NCBI GenBank assembly: GCA_965223355.1
Contig: CBDCWE010000003.1
Coordinates: 620,001-684,000, forward strand
Source of the DNA: Tectiglobus sp965223355
GTDB lineage: Bacteria; Pseudomonadota; Alphaproteobacteria; Rhizobiales; Hyphomicrobiaceae
Length of the DNA stretch: 64,000 nucleotides
Reading direction: 5' to 3'
Made by a program: the position numbers and the translations under genes. The notes under the pieces are model-generated. The model searched no databases. It saw only the letters and a list, made by a program, of their open reading frames with translations, and was not told where the DNA came from. Position 1 is the first letter of the stretch. Every line of letters begins with the position of its first letter. This document shows positions 8,583 through 18,596 of the stretch, piece by piece.

Positions 8583-9428
8583 TTCACCGGAGCCTTTTCT
8601 GGCGCCGGCAAAGCGCGTGCCGCGCGGTGGTGCATGGACCATAAGCGGCGCGCAACGTAGCCGGCCCACAACGGCGCCCAGCCCTGCAAGTGGGCTTGAG
8701 GCGGCCATCCGGTGCGTTGCGCCCATTGCCCGATGCCCCGGCATCGCGCTGGCGACCCAGCCTGCCGGGCTCGGCCGACTCAACCCCATGACGTGTGTCA
8801 ATTCACGGCCGGGGCGGCATAAGATGGTGGTCGCAACGCAACGTGCTCGCCCGGTCATTGCAGCGATCCTCCACAGTTTCAAACCACAAGTGTCAAATCA
8901 TCAATTTCTCAAACCCTCTGGGCGTGGCGCGCAGCTGTCGTTTGCCGGTCGTTGACTGGCGGTCAGAAACGCTTGGATAAACTGCGCAGCATTGACAACA
9001 CATTGACCCGCCCGGCGCCGTGAACGGCCAATCCGTCCACGCCGACGCGTCGGGCCGTTCGAGCGGGCATGTTGATGTTTTTGATAACAGGTGTCTAGAG
9101 CAACCTACCTTTATTCGGAATCGGAACGATCGCGAATAAAGGTAGAAAGTTGCTCGCCTCTAAAGTGGCGATCATCTTTGTGCTTTAAGTTGGAACCGCA
9201 ATAGCGGTTCCAACTTAAAGCACGATGATCTAGCCCGATCGCGGCGCCGGCATGCCGGCTTTCAGCAATTGATGCGCATCATGGCCGGTCCCCCGGCACT
9301 CCGACATCCGGCTGCTGGCTGCTGGTTCAACATGGCATTTGAGCCGACGTGCGGGTTCTGCTAGGTGGATCTGGACATCCTTCCAACTTGCCGCCGTGCG
9401 GCGGACCAAAAAATCATGAGCCCGAATT
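8583..9428. other. Gap between small exported protein and old yellow enzyme gene
   Basis: About 850 bases with no supported gene. It contains repeat element A1 (9096-9232). The rest is GC-rich with several out-of-frame open stretches, none with a domain or a good ribosome binding site. The promoter for the gene at 9429 must lie in its last 190 bases. Confidence 0.5.
9096..9232 (+). repeat. Repeat A, copy 1
   Basis: Full-length 137-bp element bounded by TA, made of hairpin 1 (GAGCAAC..GTTGCTC outer arms) and hairpin 2 (GTGCTTTAAGTTGGAACCGC and its complement around an AATA loop). This copy has CTACC/GGTAG where others have CTGCC/GGCAG, a paired change that keeps the hairpin. Confidence 0.93.
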
Positions 9429-10547
9429 ATGCCGAGTCTACTGTTTTCTCCGATCAAACTGCGTTCGCTTGAGCTCGCCAATCGTGTCGTCGTCGCGCCG
9501 ATGTGCCAGTATTCGGCGCACCAAGGCACGGCCTCGGACTGGCATTTGATGCATCTGGGCCAGTTTGCGGTTTCAGGCAGTGCCCTGGTGTTTGTCGAAG
9601 CCACCGGTGTCGAACCGGAAGGGCGGATCACGCCGGGCTGCGTCGGCCTCTACAGCGATGAAAACGAGGCGGCACTGGCGCGCATCGTCAAGTTCTACCG
9701 CGACTACGGCAGCGCCAAGATCGCCATTCAGCTGGGCCATGCCGGGCGCAAAGCCTCGGCGCGGTTGCCCTGGCAGGGCGGCACGCCATTGGCAGCGCAG
9801 GACGGGGCATGGCAGACCGTTGCGCCGTCAGCCATTGCCTACGGTCCCGGCTGGCATACGCCGGAAGCGCTCGACGGTGACGGCCTCGCACGTGTCAAGC
9901 AAGGGTTCGTGCAGGCAGCCGAGCGGGCGCGGCGTCTCGATTTCGATGCGCTCGAGCTCCATGGCGCGCATGGCTATCTCCTGCATTCGTTCCTGTCACC
10001 GATCTCGAACCGGCGCACCGACGACTATGGCGGGTCGCTGGACAACCGCATGCGGTTCCCGCTCGAAGTGTTCGATGCGGTGCGGGACGTCTGGCCCGAA
10101 GGTCGTCCGCTGGGCGTGCGGATTTCAGCAACCGACTGGATTGGCGGCGGCTGGGATGTGGAAGGCTCGGTTGCCTTTGCGCAGGCGCTCAAAGCCCGAG
10201 GCTGTGATTTTATCGACGTGTCGAGCGGCGGACTTGCACCGCAGCAGCAGATTAATTCGGCGCCCGGTTATCAAACGGCGTTTGCCGCCGAAGTCCGCCG
10301 CGCAACCGGCATGGTGACGATCGCCGTCGGGCGGATCACCGAAGCCCATCAAGCCGAAACCATCCTGCAGACCGGGCAGGCTGACATGGTCGCGATGGCG
10401 CGCGGTATGCTCTATGATCCGCGTTGGCCGTGGCATGCGGCGGCTGAATTGCGCAGCGATGCGACCTTCCCCGCCCAGTATGCGCGTTCGCATCCATCGA
10501 TGCAGGGCGAGCCGGTGCCCGGCAATCCGCCAGTGCCGAAGGACTGA
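9429..10547 (+). CDS. NADH:flavin oxidoreductase, YqjM-class old yellow enzyme
   Basis: A 372-residue FMN-dependent ene-reductase. The YqjM-class signature is clear: Cys in APMCQYSA near residue 26, QLGHAGRKAS, ALELHGAHGYLLHSFLSP with the His/His substrate pair, SNRRTDDYGGSLDNRMRFPLEV split over the conserved loop, and VGRIT near the phosphate site. These enzymes reduce the C=C bond of enoates and enones with NAD(P)H. It opens a plus-strand block of branched-chain catabolic genes; a role in reducing an unsaturated acyl intermediate is possible but unproven. Confidence 0.93.
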   Translation: MPSLLFSPIKLRSLELANRVVVAPMCQYSAHQGTASDWHLMHLGQFAVSGSALVFVEATGVEPEGRITPGCVGLYSDENEAALARIVKFYRDYGSAKIAIQLGHAGRKASARLPWQGGTPLAAQDGAWQTVAPSAIAYGPGWHTPEALDGDGLARVKQGFVQAAERARRLDFDALELHGAHGYLLHSFLSPISNRRTDDYGGSLDNRMRFPLEVFDAVRDVWPEGRPLGVRISATDWIGGGWDVEGSVAFAQALKARGCDFIDVSSGGLAPQQQINSAPGYQTAFAAEVRRATGMVTIAVGRITEAHQAETILQTGQADMVAMARGMLYDPRWPWHAAAELRSDATFPAQYARSHPSMQGEPVPGNPPVPKD

Positions 10548-10735
10548 TCGGTGAAGCACTGATCGCTAACGGCAGGTGAACGTTTCTATTCACTTTCGGG
10601 TGCCGGTCGGAGCGACTATAGTTGCGACGTGTTTCACAGATGCCGCCGCGGCGCGGCTCATCACCCCGGCGTGCCCGGCGTGATGGTGTACAACGCGGCC
10701 ACGATATGCCCGGGGACGCGGGCGGGAGCCAAGCC

Positions 10736-11590
10736 ATGGCAGAAGCAGAAGAAATCTGGACCTACTTCGAAGGCGACTGGCACGAAGGCCGGGTGGCGGT
10801 GATCGGCCCGCGCACGCATGCCTTCTGGCTGGGTTCCAGCGTGTTTGATGGTGCGCGCGCCTTCGAAGGCGTGACGCCCGATCTTGATCGTCACTGCGAG
10901 CGGGTCAATGCATCGGCCAAGGCGCTGCTGCTCAAACCCGACGTGACGGTCGAAACCTGGCTCGGCCTCGCCAAGGACGGCCTCAAAAGGTTCAAGAGCA
11001 AGGAGGCGATCTATATTCGGCCGATGTATTGGGCCGAAGAAGGTGGCTACATGGGCGTGCCGCCGGATCCGGATTCGACCAAACATCTGCTCTGCCTGCA
11101 CACCGCGCCAATGATCGCGCCGCAGGGTTTTTCGCTCGGTCTGTCGCCGTTCCGCCGCCCGACGCTGGAGACCGCACCGGTCAATGCCAAGGCCGGCTGT
11201 CTTTATCCCAACAACGCTCGGGCGATCATGGCAGCAAAGGACCGCGGCTTCGACAATGCCCTGGTGCTCGATATGCTCGGCAACGTTGCCGAGACCGGCA
11301 CCTCCAACATCTTCATGGCCCGAGACGGCGTCGTCTATACGCCGCAACCGAACGGATGCTTTCTTAACGGCATTACCCGGCAGCGCACAATTCAGCTGCT
11401 GCGCGATGCCGGCCTGCAGGTCGAAGAGACGACCTTGCAGGTCGAGGACTTCATGACGGCGGATGAGATATTCTCGACCGGCAACCATTCAAAGATCATT
11501 CCGGTAATCCGCCTGGAGGACCGGGATCTGCAGCCCGGGCCGATTGGCAAGAAGGCACGCGATCTTTATTGGGAGTGGTCGCACGCCTGA
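10736..11590 (+). CDS. ilvE: Class IV aminotransferase, branched-chain amino acid type
   Basis: PLP enzyme of 284 residues from the ATG at 10736, which has GGGAG upstream; the frame is open earlier but without similarity. The PLP lysine lies in VNAKAGCLYPNN, the cofactor phosphate loop in AETGTSNIFM, and FLNGITRQRTI is a class IV hallmark. It transfers the amino group of valine, leucine or isoleucine to 2-oxoglutarate. Placed just before an isobutyryl-CoA dehydrogenase-like gene and HIBCH, it fits the first step of valine breakdown; a D-amino-acid transaminase or another class IV activity is the alternative. Confidence 0.88.
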   Translation: MAEAEEIWTYFEGDWHEGRVAVIGPRTHAFWLGSSVFDGARAFEGVTPDLDRHCERVNASAKALLLKPDVTVETWLGLAKDGLKRFKSKEAIYIRPMYWAEEGGYMGVPPDPDSTKHLLCLHTAPMIAPQGFSLGLSPFRRPTLETAPVNAKAGCLYPNNARAIMAAKDRGFDNALVLDMLGNVAETGTSNIFMARDGVVYTPQPNGCFLNGITRQRTIQLLRDAGLQVEETTLQVEDFMTADEIFSTGNHSKIIPVIRLEDRDLQPGPIGKKARDLYWEWSHA

Positions 11591-11784
11591 TTTCGACCTC
11601 GTTCGGGCGAAACGCAAAGGGGGCCATTGATGGGCGAACATTGCCTCCATTGTTGGTGCCAGTCCGGCAATGCCGCCTCGGTGGCGCTGGGCCTCAAATG
11701 CGCCGGCCGCGACCGCCAGCCGGTGTTTGTCGATGTTGGCACTGTGTCGCGCGCCCAACCGTCATTGCTCACAAGGACCCTGAG

Positions 11785-12933
11785 ATGCATTTTGCGCTGA
11801 CCGAGGAGCAGACCGCCGTTCAGGACATGGCGCTGCAGTTCGCCAAGGATCGTATCGCGCCGGATGCCAATGACTGGGATGAGACCGGCCACTTTCCGGT
11901 GGATGTCATCCGTGAAGTGGCACCGCTCGGCATGGCCGCGATTTATGTTGCTGAACAGCATGGCGGTTCCGGCCTTGGCCGCCTCGACGGCGCGCTCATT
12001 CACGAGGCTCTGTCCTATGGCTGCCCGACGATCGCCGGCTACATCTCGATCCACAACATGGTGACGTGGATGGTATCCAAATACGCAAGCGATGCGCAGC
12101 GCGAGCGTTGGATGGAAAAACTGACATCAATGGAGTGGCTTGCAAGCTACTGCCTGACGGAGCCTGGCTGCGGTTCCGATGCGGCGGCGCTCAAAACACG
12201 CGCCGAACGGCGCGGCGACAGATACGTTCTCAACGGCTCCAAGCAGTTCATCTCCGGGGCCGGAACCTCGGATTTCTACTTCGTGTTCGCACGGACCAGT
12301 GATGCGGGCGCACACGGCATCTCGGCATTCGCTCTCACATCGGACACGCCCGGCCTGTCGTTCGGGGCGAATGAGCGCAAGATGGGCTGGAATGCGCAGC
12401 CAACCCGGCAGGTGATTCTGGACAACGCGGAAGTTCCCGCCGACAACCTGATCGGGCGTGAGGGTGAAGGTTTCCGGTTCGCGATGAGCGGTCTCGACGG
12501 CGGGCGGGTCAACATCGGTGCGTGCTCGCTTGGTGCTGCCTGGTCGGCGCTTGACAGGACGCGCGAGTATATGTTCGAGCGCAAGGCCTTCGGACAAGAG
12601 CTGGCAAACTTCCAGGCATTGCAGTTCAAGATCGCGGACATGGCAACCGATCTCGAAGCCGGCCGCCTGATGATCTATCGCGCCGCCGACGCGCTCGACC
12701 GGGCGGATCCGCAGGCGACGATGTATTCGGCCATGGCCAAACGCTATGCCACAGATCTCGGCTTCGAGATCTGCAATCAGGCGCTGCAGGCGCACGGTGG
12801 CTATGGCTATCTGAAAGAGTACGGCTTGGAAAAACTTGTGCGCGATTTGCGCGTGCACCAGATTCTCGAGGGTACGAACGAAATTATGCGCGTTGTTGTT
12901 TCGCGGAAAGTCTTGGGTGGCAATCGCGGATGA
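11785..12933 (+). CDS. Acyl-CoA dehydrogenase, isobutyryl-CoA dehydrogenase-like
   Basis: Flavoenzyme of 382 residues. The start ATG at 11785 has AAGGA ten bases upstream; the frame extends upstream without similarity. FAD/substrate motifs are YCLTEPGCGSDAAALKT and the C-terminal HQILEGTNEIMRVVV, whose Glu is the catalytic base position. RKAFGQELANFQALQFKIADM is typical of short-chain dehydrogenases. Its stop overlaps the HIBCH start by four bases (ATGA), and HIBCH acts two steps later in valine catabolism, so I infer isobutyryl-CoA as substrate (ACAD8-like). Confidence 0.92.
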   Translation: MHFALTEEQTAVQDMALQFAKDRIAPDANDWDETGHFPVDVIREVAPLGMAAIYVAEQHGGSGLGRLDGALIHEALSYGCPTIAGYISIHNMVTWMVSKYASDAQRERWMEKLTSMEWLASYCLTEPGCGSDAAALKTRAERRGDRYVLNGSKQFISGAGTSDFYFVFARTSDAGAHGISAFALTSDTPGLSFGANERKMGWNAQPTRQVILDNAEVPADNLIGREGEGFRFAMSGLDGGRVNIGACSLGAAWSALDRTREYMFERKAFGQELANFQALQFKIADMATDLEAGRLMIYRAADALDRADPQATMYSAMAKRYATDLGFEICNQALQAHGGYGYLKEYGLEKLVRDLRVHQILEGTNEIMRVVVSRKVLGGNRG

Positions 12934-14003
12934 CAGAGCAGGAGGCCGCCACAGCCACAGACCTGATCGTGCGCAAGGTCGGCCGCGCCGGCCGGATTAC
13001 GCTCAATCGGCCGAAGGCGCTCAATGCCCTGACCTACGATCAGGTGATCGCCATAGATCAAACCCTTGATGAATGGACGGTGGATCCAGAGGTTCAAGTG
13101 GTCGTTTTGGACGGCACCGGCACGCGCGCAATGTGTGCGGGTGGTGATGTGCTGTCGCTCTATGAAAGCCGCGGCGATGGTGGTGAGTTTGCCAGCCGGT
13201 TCTGGCGTGATGAATACCGCCTCAATGCCAAAATCGGCAGATATCCTAAGCCGTTTGTGGCGATTATGGACGGCATCGTGATGGGCGGCGGCGTCGGGCT
13301 TGCCGGTCATGCCAGCCACAGAATAGTTACCGAACGCTCGATGTTGGCAATGCCCGAGACCGGGATCGGGCTGGTGCCCGACGTCGGCGGGATGTGGCTT
13401 TTGGCCCATGCGCCGGGACGACTTGGCGAATACCTCGGTTTGCTCGGCGAGCGCATGGCGGCGGCCGATGCGATCTATGCAGGCTTCGCCGACACCTTCA
13501 TTTCGAGCGACCGGCGCGAGGACTGCGTCGCGGTGCTCGAAGATCCCGACGGCGGTCCGGTCGGCGTGACGATCGCTGCGTTCGCCGCGGCGCCACCGCC
13601 GCCCGTTCATGCTGACCGGCAGGTCGATATCGATCGCATTTTTGCCGGCACTTCGGTGGAAGCCGTTATGGATGGGCTCGGGGCGAGTGATCAAGAGTGG
13701 GCGGCACCGCACCTCGAGGCCCTGCGCCAGCGATCGCCCCTAGCGCTCAAAATCGCGCTCGCCGCCGTGCGCCAGGTCCGTTCGATGGCAACGCTCGAGG
13801 ACGCCCTCAATCTCGAATACCGCCTGACGACCCGGCTTTTCGAGCATGGCGAGTTTACCGAAGGGATCCGGGCATTGCTGGTCGACAAGGACAAGTCCCC
13901 GAAATGGAACCCTGCGACGCTGGCCGGTGTCAGTGCCGATCTGGTATCGGAATTTCTGGGCCCGCTCGCATCGCGCGAGGAACTTGGCCTCGTTGCGCCC
14001 TAG
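12930..14003 (+). CDS. 3-hydroxyisobutyryl-CoA hydrolase
   Basis: Crotonase-fold protein of 357 residues. The oxyanion-hole regions are RAMCAGGDV and DGIVMGGGVGLAGHASHRI, and the HIBCH signature PETGIGLVPDVGG carries the catalytic acid region. The C-terminal helix set and closing NPATLAGVS (compare the family's W-x-P-x) are typical. It hydrolyses 3-hydroxyisobutyryl-CoA to free 3-hydroxyisobutyrate in valine catabolism. Translationally coupled to the acyl-CoA dehydrogenase by an ATGA overlap. The intervening enoyl-CoA hydratase and the following dehydrogenase are not in this window. Confidence 0.92.
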   Translation: MTEQEAATATDLIVRKVGRAGRITLNRPKALNALTYDQVIAIDQTLDEWTVDPEVQVVVLDGTGTRAMCAGGDVLSLYESRGDGGEFASRFWRDEYRLNAKIGRYPKPFVAIMDGIVMGGGVGLAGHASHRIVTERSMLAMPETGIGLVPDVGGMWLLAHAPGRLGEYLGLLGERMAAADAIYAGFADTFISSDRREDCVAVLEDPDGGPVGVTIAAFAAAPPPPVHADRQVDIDRIFAGTSVEAVMDGLGASDQEWAAPHLEALRQRSPLALKIALAAVRQVRSMATLEDALNLEYRLTTRLFEHGEFTEGIRALLVDKDKSPKWNPATLAGVSADLVSEFLGPLASREELGLVAP

Positions 14004-14023
14004 CTCTTCTCGAGGATGGCAGG

Positions 14024-15241
14024 ATGAACCAACCTGAACGTAGTGGTCCGCTGGTCGGCATGAAGGTGCTGGATCTCAGTCATGTTATGGCTGGTCCGGT
14101 TTGTGGGTTGATGCTTGCGGACATGGGGGCTGACGTCATCAAGGTCGAGAATATCAACGGCGGTGATGATACGCGGCGAATGGTGCCGCCGCAGATCAAC
14201 GGCGAAGCGGGTTCCTTCATGATGATGAACCGGAACAAGCGCGGCATCGCCGTCGACCTCAAGGCGGATGCCGGCAAGGCGGTCCTCAAGCGGCTGGTCA
14301 AGGACGTCGATGCTTTGATCGAAAACTATCGCCACGACACCATGCAGCGACTGGGCCTCGACTATGAGGTTCTCTCGGCGATCAATCCGGGCCTGATCTA
14401 TTGCTCGGTCTCCGGGTTTGGCCGGTCTGGGCCGTTCGCCACACAGGGTGGTTTTGATCTCGTTGCGCAGGGCATGTCGGGCCTGATGTCGGTGACCGGC
14501 GAGGCGCCCGGGCGTCCGCCGGTCAAGGTCGGGCCACCGGTCACCGACATCACGGCCGGGATCTTGGCCGCGATGGGGATTTGCGCGGCTTATACACACA
14601 AACTTAAAACCGGGCAGGGCCAGAAAGTCGACACATCACTGTTCGAGGCCGGCATCACCCACACGTACTGGCAATCGAATATCGCGTTTGCCACCGGTGT
14701 GTCGCCCGGCCCGATGGGATCGGCGCATCCGATTTCGGCACCTTATCAAGCTTTCGAAACGGCCGACGGGTGGTTGACCCTGGGCGCGTCCAACCAACGG
14801 ACGTGGCTCAGTTTTCTCAACATCCTCGGAGATGATGAGATTGCCGGCGACGCGCGCTTCAAGACCAACGCCACCCGCATGGCAAACCTTGATGCGCTGG
14901 TCGAGGCACTCAAACCGCATATGAAATCGCGCACCACCGCGGCATGGCTGCAGGCGCTTGAGGCGGCCGGCATTCCGGGCGGACCCGTTCTTTCGATTAC
15001 CGACATGCACCACCATCCGCAAACCATCGCCAGAGATATGGTCCCCACGGTTCACCATCCCGTTGCCGGCGACGTCCAGACGATCGGCCTGCCGGTGAAG
15101 TTCAGCAAGACGCCGGGCGGGGTCAAACATGCAGCGCCGTTGCTGGGCGAGCACACGCATAACGTGTTGGTCGCTTGCGGATACACGGATGACGAGATCA
15201 ATGCGTTGATCGAAGATGGTGTCGTCAACGGCAAGCGCTAG
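14024..15241 (+). CDS. CaiB/BaiF family III CoA-transferase
   Basis: A 405-residue family III CoA-transferase beginning at the ATG at 14024 with AGGATGGCAGG upstream. N-terminal VLDLSHVMAGPVCGLMLADMG and VIKVEN are family hallmarks; the catalytic Asp is at VTDITAG (Asp175), which forms the aspartyl-CoA anhydride in the family. It moves CoA between carboxylic acids; specificity cannot be read. It closes the branched-chain cluster 20 bases after HIBCH, so it could recycle CoA to a free acid of that route. Its stop codon TAG (15239-15241) is formed by the end of repeat element A2. Confidence 0.92.
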   Translation: MNQPERSGPLVGMKVLDLSHVMAGPVCGLMLADMGADVIKVENINGGDDTRRMVPPQINGEAGSFMMMNRNKRGIAVDLKADAGKAVLKRLVKDVDALIENYRHDTMQRLGLDYEVLSAINPGLIYCSVSGFGRSGPFATQGGFDLVAQGMSGLMSVTGEAPGRPPVKVGPPVTDITAGILAAMGICAAYTHKLKTGQGQKVDTSLFEAGITHTYWQSNIAFATGVSPGPMGSAHPISAPYQAFETADGWLTLGASNQRTWLSFLNILGDDEIAGDARFKTNATRMANLDALVEALKPHMKSRTTAAWLQALEAAGIPGGPVLSITDMHHHPQTIARDMVPTVHHPVAGDVQTIGLPVKFSKTPGGVKHAAPLLGEHTHNVLVACGYTDDEINALIEDGVVNGKR

Positions 15242-15375
15242 AGCAACCTGCCTTTATTCGGAATCGGAACGATCCCGAATAAAGGCAGAAAGTTGCTCGC
15301 CTCTAAAGTGGCGATCATCTTTGTGCTTTAAGTTGGAACCGCAATAGCGGTTCCAACTTAAAGCACGATGATCTA
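15239..15375 (+). repeat. Repeat A, copy 2, overlapping the stop codon of the CoA-transferase
   Basis: Full-length copy, TA at 15239-15240 and at 15374-15375. Its first three bases TAG are the stop codon of the preceding gene. Hairpin 1 spans 15241-15298, hairpin 2 about 15313-15373. Confidence 0.95.
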
Positions 15376-15583
15376 AGGATGGCCGAACCGCTCGTCACCG
15401 GGTACGCTGTTAGGCGGTCAGATCCAGAATTGAATTTGCCCTTCAATTTGATTCACATTAAGGATTATCAAGGCTTCGTACATCGTTGTGAACGCTAAGC
15501 GAATTGTCTATTGGTTTGTCCTTCTATAGCGCGTTCGTCGCGGTGGTGGTCGCCACCGTGAGCGCGAGCGCGGGTGTGGCGGT

Positions 15584-16933
15584 GTGAACATAGTGAGTAA
15601 CAGGCTCCTGATCATCGGAGCGGGCCCGGTCGGCCTCGCGATGGCAAACGCCCTGCGCCTGCATGACCTGCCATACGACCACGTTGAGGCGAAGAGCGGT
15701 GTCGGCGGCAACTGGCATTGCGGCGTCTATCAGGGCGTTCATTTGAATTCGTCAAAGCGATCAACGGAGTTCGGCGATTTTGCGATGCCGGACAACTATC
15801 CGATGTTCCCAAGTGCGGAGCAGACGCGCAAATATATCGAGGCTTACGCGCGCGCAAAGGGGCTGGAGCCACGCATTCGCTTTAACACCATGGTGGAACG
15901 GGCCGAACCGCTCAAGGATGATCGATGGCAGATCACGTTCGCGTCCGGTGCGCGCGCGGTCTACAAGGGTGTCATCGTGTGCAACGGCCATCACTGGGAT
16001 CCGCGGATGCCAAAGTTGCCGGGCCGGTTCGCCGGAGAGATGATCCATTCGAAGGCGTATCGATCGCTCGGGCAACTGGCGGGCAAACGGGTTCTGGTCA
16101 TCGGTGCCGGGAATTCGGCCTGCGACATTGTCTGCGATGCCGCCCGGGTCGGCGCGGCCGCCGACATCAGCATGCGCAACGGGTACTGGTTCCTGCCGCG
16201 CCTGGCGTTCGGGCGGGCGTTGCACGACTTACCGATCTGGTCGCTGCCGGTGACGCTGCAGCGCTGGACTATGCGGTTCATCATAGCAGCGACGATCGGT
16301 GATTACCGTAAATTCGGTCTCGAGTGGCCCAATCACCGCCTGTTCGACCGGCATACCGCATTTGGCGCCGAACTGATCGACAACATCACCAAGGGCAAGG
16401 TGACGCCGCGGCGCGCGATCGCCGGCATCTCGGGCACTACGATCACGTTTGCCGATGGGGCGGCGGGCGAATACGATCTGATCGTGGCCGCGACCGGTTT
16501 CGAAATGAGCTTCCCGTTGCTCCCGGCGGGGCTGATCACGGTCAACAACGACGTCGTACAGATTTACGGCAATGCCTTTCCGGCCAACGCCAAAAATCTG
16601 TATCTGATCGGCGCCAGCCAACCGCGGGCCGGGTTCGGCTATCTGCTGACGCCGCTTGTCGATCTCTATGCACGGATAATCAAACTGCAGGACGAACTGG
16701 AACATCCGATTGGTGCGGTTCTTGAGTTCATGGGTGACAAGATCCCGAAAACGCATCTCGTCGATCCCGGCGGCGCCTATCGCGAGATCATGCTGTCGCG
16801 CATGATGCTGCCATACGTGAAATGGCAGGGCCGGCGATTGGCCAAGCAGCGGCCTCACCTTCCCTCACGCTTTGCCGTCGATGCCGACGATGGCGCCGAG
16901 CCGGCCGCATTGGTGCCAATTGCGGCGGAGTGA
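15584..16933 (+). CDS. FAD-dependent monooxygenase, FMO type
   Basis: A 449-residue flavin-containing monooxygenase. It has the FAD motif IIGAGPVGLAMA at residues 9-20, the FMO/BVMO fingerprint F-x-G-x3-H-x3-Y (FAGEMIHSKAY), the NADPH motif VIGAGNSACDI and the closing VAATGF. Such enzymes oxygenate amines, sulfides or ketones with NADPH and O2. The start is GTG at 15584; a second GTG lies nine bases later. No catabolic partner is adjacent, so the substrate is unknown. Together with the motif order the family is certain. Confidence 0.92.
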   Translation: MNIVSNRLLIIGAGPVGLAMANALRLHDLPYDHVEAKSGVGGNWHCGVYQGVHLNSSKRSTEFGDFAMPDNYPMFPSAEQTRKYIEAYARAKGLEPRIRFNTMVERAEPLKDDRWQITFASGARAVYKGVIVCNGHHWDPRMPKLPGRFAGEMIHSKAYRSLGQLAGKRVLVIGAGNSACDIVCDAARVGAAADISMRNGYWFLPRLAFGRALHDLPIWSLPVTLQRWTMRFIIAATIGDYRKFGLEWPNHRLFDRHTAFGAELIDNITKGKVTPRRAIAGISGTTITFADGAAGEYDLIVAATGFEMSFPLLPAGLITVNNDVVQIYGNAFPANAKNLYLIGASQPRAGFGYLLTPLVDLYARIIKLQDELEHPIGAVLEFMGDKIPKTHLVDPGGAYREIMLSRMMLPYVKWQGRRLAKQRPHLPSRFAVDADDGAEPAALVPIAAE

Positions 16934-17100
16934 ACCCATCGCGTTTCCGAGTTCGCGCGAACTATCCCGCGCCCCTGCCCCCGTTTTCGACGAAGAGCCG
17001 CCCATGATCTCATGTGTGGTTCGGGCGGCGGCCGGGCGCAGGAGCGAGCCGGCCGGGTGGGCCCGGCTGCGGTGGAAATGATCAAAGTCATTGAACATTA

Positions 17101-17175
17101 TGGTGGGCACGCTAGGGATCGAACCTAGGACCGTCCGATTAAAAGTCGGATGCTCTACCGCTGAGCTACGTGCCC
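17101..17175 (-). tRNA. tRNA-Lys (anticodon UUU)
   Basis: On the minus strand the sequence folds as a cloverleaf: acceptor GGGCACG/CGTGCCC, D-arm GCTC...GAGC, anticodon stem CCGAC/GTCGG with loop CTTTTAA (anticodon TTT), and T-arm CTAGG-TTCGATC-CCTAG. The CCA end is encoded (17101-17103). No integrase gene lies beside it. Confidence 0.97.
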
Positions 17176-17330
17176 TCACCCGTCAGAGACGGCGGAACTT
17201 ACGGATGCTTGCCGCCGTGGTCAAGTCGCTCGGATGATTTTCCTGACGGAGGTTGGAATAGGTGGCGTGGCCAACGCAGCCGACCAAAATTCCGTTTGAA
17301 CAGGACACCTTTTGCAGCCTGGCAGACCAC

Positions 17331-17467
17331 TAGATCATCGTGCTTTAAGTTGGAACCGCTATTGCGGTTCCAACTTAAAGCACGAAGATGATCGCCACTT
17401 TAGAGGCGAGCAACTTTCTGCCTTTATTCGGGATCGTCCCGATTCCGAATAAAGGCAGGTTGCTCTA
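17331..17467 (-). repeat. Repeat A, copy 3
   Basis: Full-length copy in reverse orientation, bounded by TA (CTAG on both sides), lying between tRNA-Lys and the 3' end of mtnA, 22 bases past the mtnA stop. Confidence 0.95.
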
Positions 17468-17489
17468 GCACTGCGCGGGCCAAGCCGTA

Positions 17490-18587
17490 TCAGTCGGCCT
17501 TTCGCTCAGGGTAGAGCCGCAACAGGCCGGCGCGGCTCGCCTCGGTGACGCCGCGTTCGGTGATCAGGCCGGTCACCAAACGGGCTGGGGTAACGTCGAA
17601 CGCCGGATTGTCCGCCGGAGAGCCCGGCGCCGCAATCTCAACCGAAACGACATCGCCGTTCGCCAGCCGTCCCGTCATTTTCAGCACCTCGTCCGCTGCG
17701 CGTTCTTCGATCGGGATTGCCATGCCATCGTCCGCCGCCCAGTCGATCGTCGAGTGGGGCAGCGCCACGTAGAACGGGATGTCGTTGTCCCTGGCCGCAA
17801 GTGCCTTCAAATAGGTGCCGATCTTGTTGGCAACATCGCCGGTCGCCGTGGTGCGGTCGGTGCCGACAATGCACACATCGACGTCGCCGCGCTGCATGAG
17901 ATGGCCGCCGGCGTTGTCGACGACAATCGTATGCGGCACTCCGTGACTGCCAAGCTCAAAGGCCGTCAACGATGCGCCCTGATTGCGCGGGCGGGTTTCA
18001 TCGACCCAGACGTGGACGTCGATGCCCTGATCGAATGCCTGATAGATCGGCGACGTCGCCGTTCCCCAATCAACCGTCGCGATCCAACCGGCATTGCAAT
18101 GGGTGAGTACGTTGACCGGCTGGCCGGCCGGTTTGTTGGCAGCAATATCCTTAATGATTTCAAGTCCGTGTACGCCAATCAGGCGGCACGTCTCGACATC
18201 GGCATCGCAGATCTCCGCCGCCCGCCGATAGGCCGCCGCAACGCGCTCTGCGCGTGGAATATTTTGCAGTGCCGTGCGCATCTCTTCCAGCGCCCAGTGC
18301 AGATTGACCGCTGTCGGGCGCTGCTGCGCCAGATCGTCGATGGCCCTGTCCAGGGCATCGTCTGACGCGTCGACACGCACTTGCAAACAGACGCCGTAGG
18401 CAGCTGTCGCGCCGATCAGCGGTGCACCGCGCACCTGCATTGTCTTGATGGCGCGGGCAGCGTCATCGACGGTCTCAAGTTTGGCAATCACAAACTTGTG
18501 CGGTAGCAGCGTCTGGTCGATGGTGCTGACCGACCAACCATCGTCGTTGACCCAGATTGTGCGATAGTGGGTGCCGTCTATGTTCAT
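17490..18587 (-). CDS. mtnA: S-methyl-5-thioribose-1-phosphate isomerase
   Basis: A 365-residue aldose-ketose isomerase of the eIF2B-like fold acting in methionine salvage, turning MTR-1-P into methylthioribulose-1-P. Hallmarks are VRGAPLIGATAAYG, the catalytic Cys in LTHCNAGWIAT, DETRPRNQGASLTAFEL, and the catalytic Asp region VGTDRTTATGDVANKIGTY. It is preceded 9 bases upstream by a small zinc-ribbon gene and, further up, by apt and mtnP on the same strand. MtnP, MtnA and Apt together process methylthioadenosine from polyamine or homoserine-lactone synthesis. Other salvage genes (mtnB, mtnC) are not seen. Confidence 0.97.
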   Translation of the reverse strand: MNIDGTHYRTIWVNDDGWSVSTIDQTLLPHKFVIAKLETVDDAARAIKTMQVRGAPLIGATAAYGVCLQVRVDASDDALDRAIDDLAQQRPTAVNLHWALEEMRTALQNIPRAERVAAAYRRAAEICDADVETCRLIGVHGLEIIKDIAANKPAGQPVNVLTHCNAGWIATVDWGTATSPIYQAFDQGIDVHVWVDETRPRNQGASLTAFELGSHGVPHTIVVDNAGGHLMQRGDVDVCIVGTDRTTATGDVANKIGTYLKALAARDNDIPFYVALPHSTIDWAADDGMAIPIEERAADEVLKMTGRLANGDVVSVEIAAPGSPADNPAFDVTPARLVTGLITERGVTEASRAGLLRLYPERKAD

Positions 18588-18596
18588 GCTCTGACC

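Noticed and set aside
17101..17467. tRNA-Lys with adjacent repeat as an integration (att) site
   Set aside because: No integrase and no duplicated tRNA 3' end; the repeat is family A found elsewhere.
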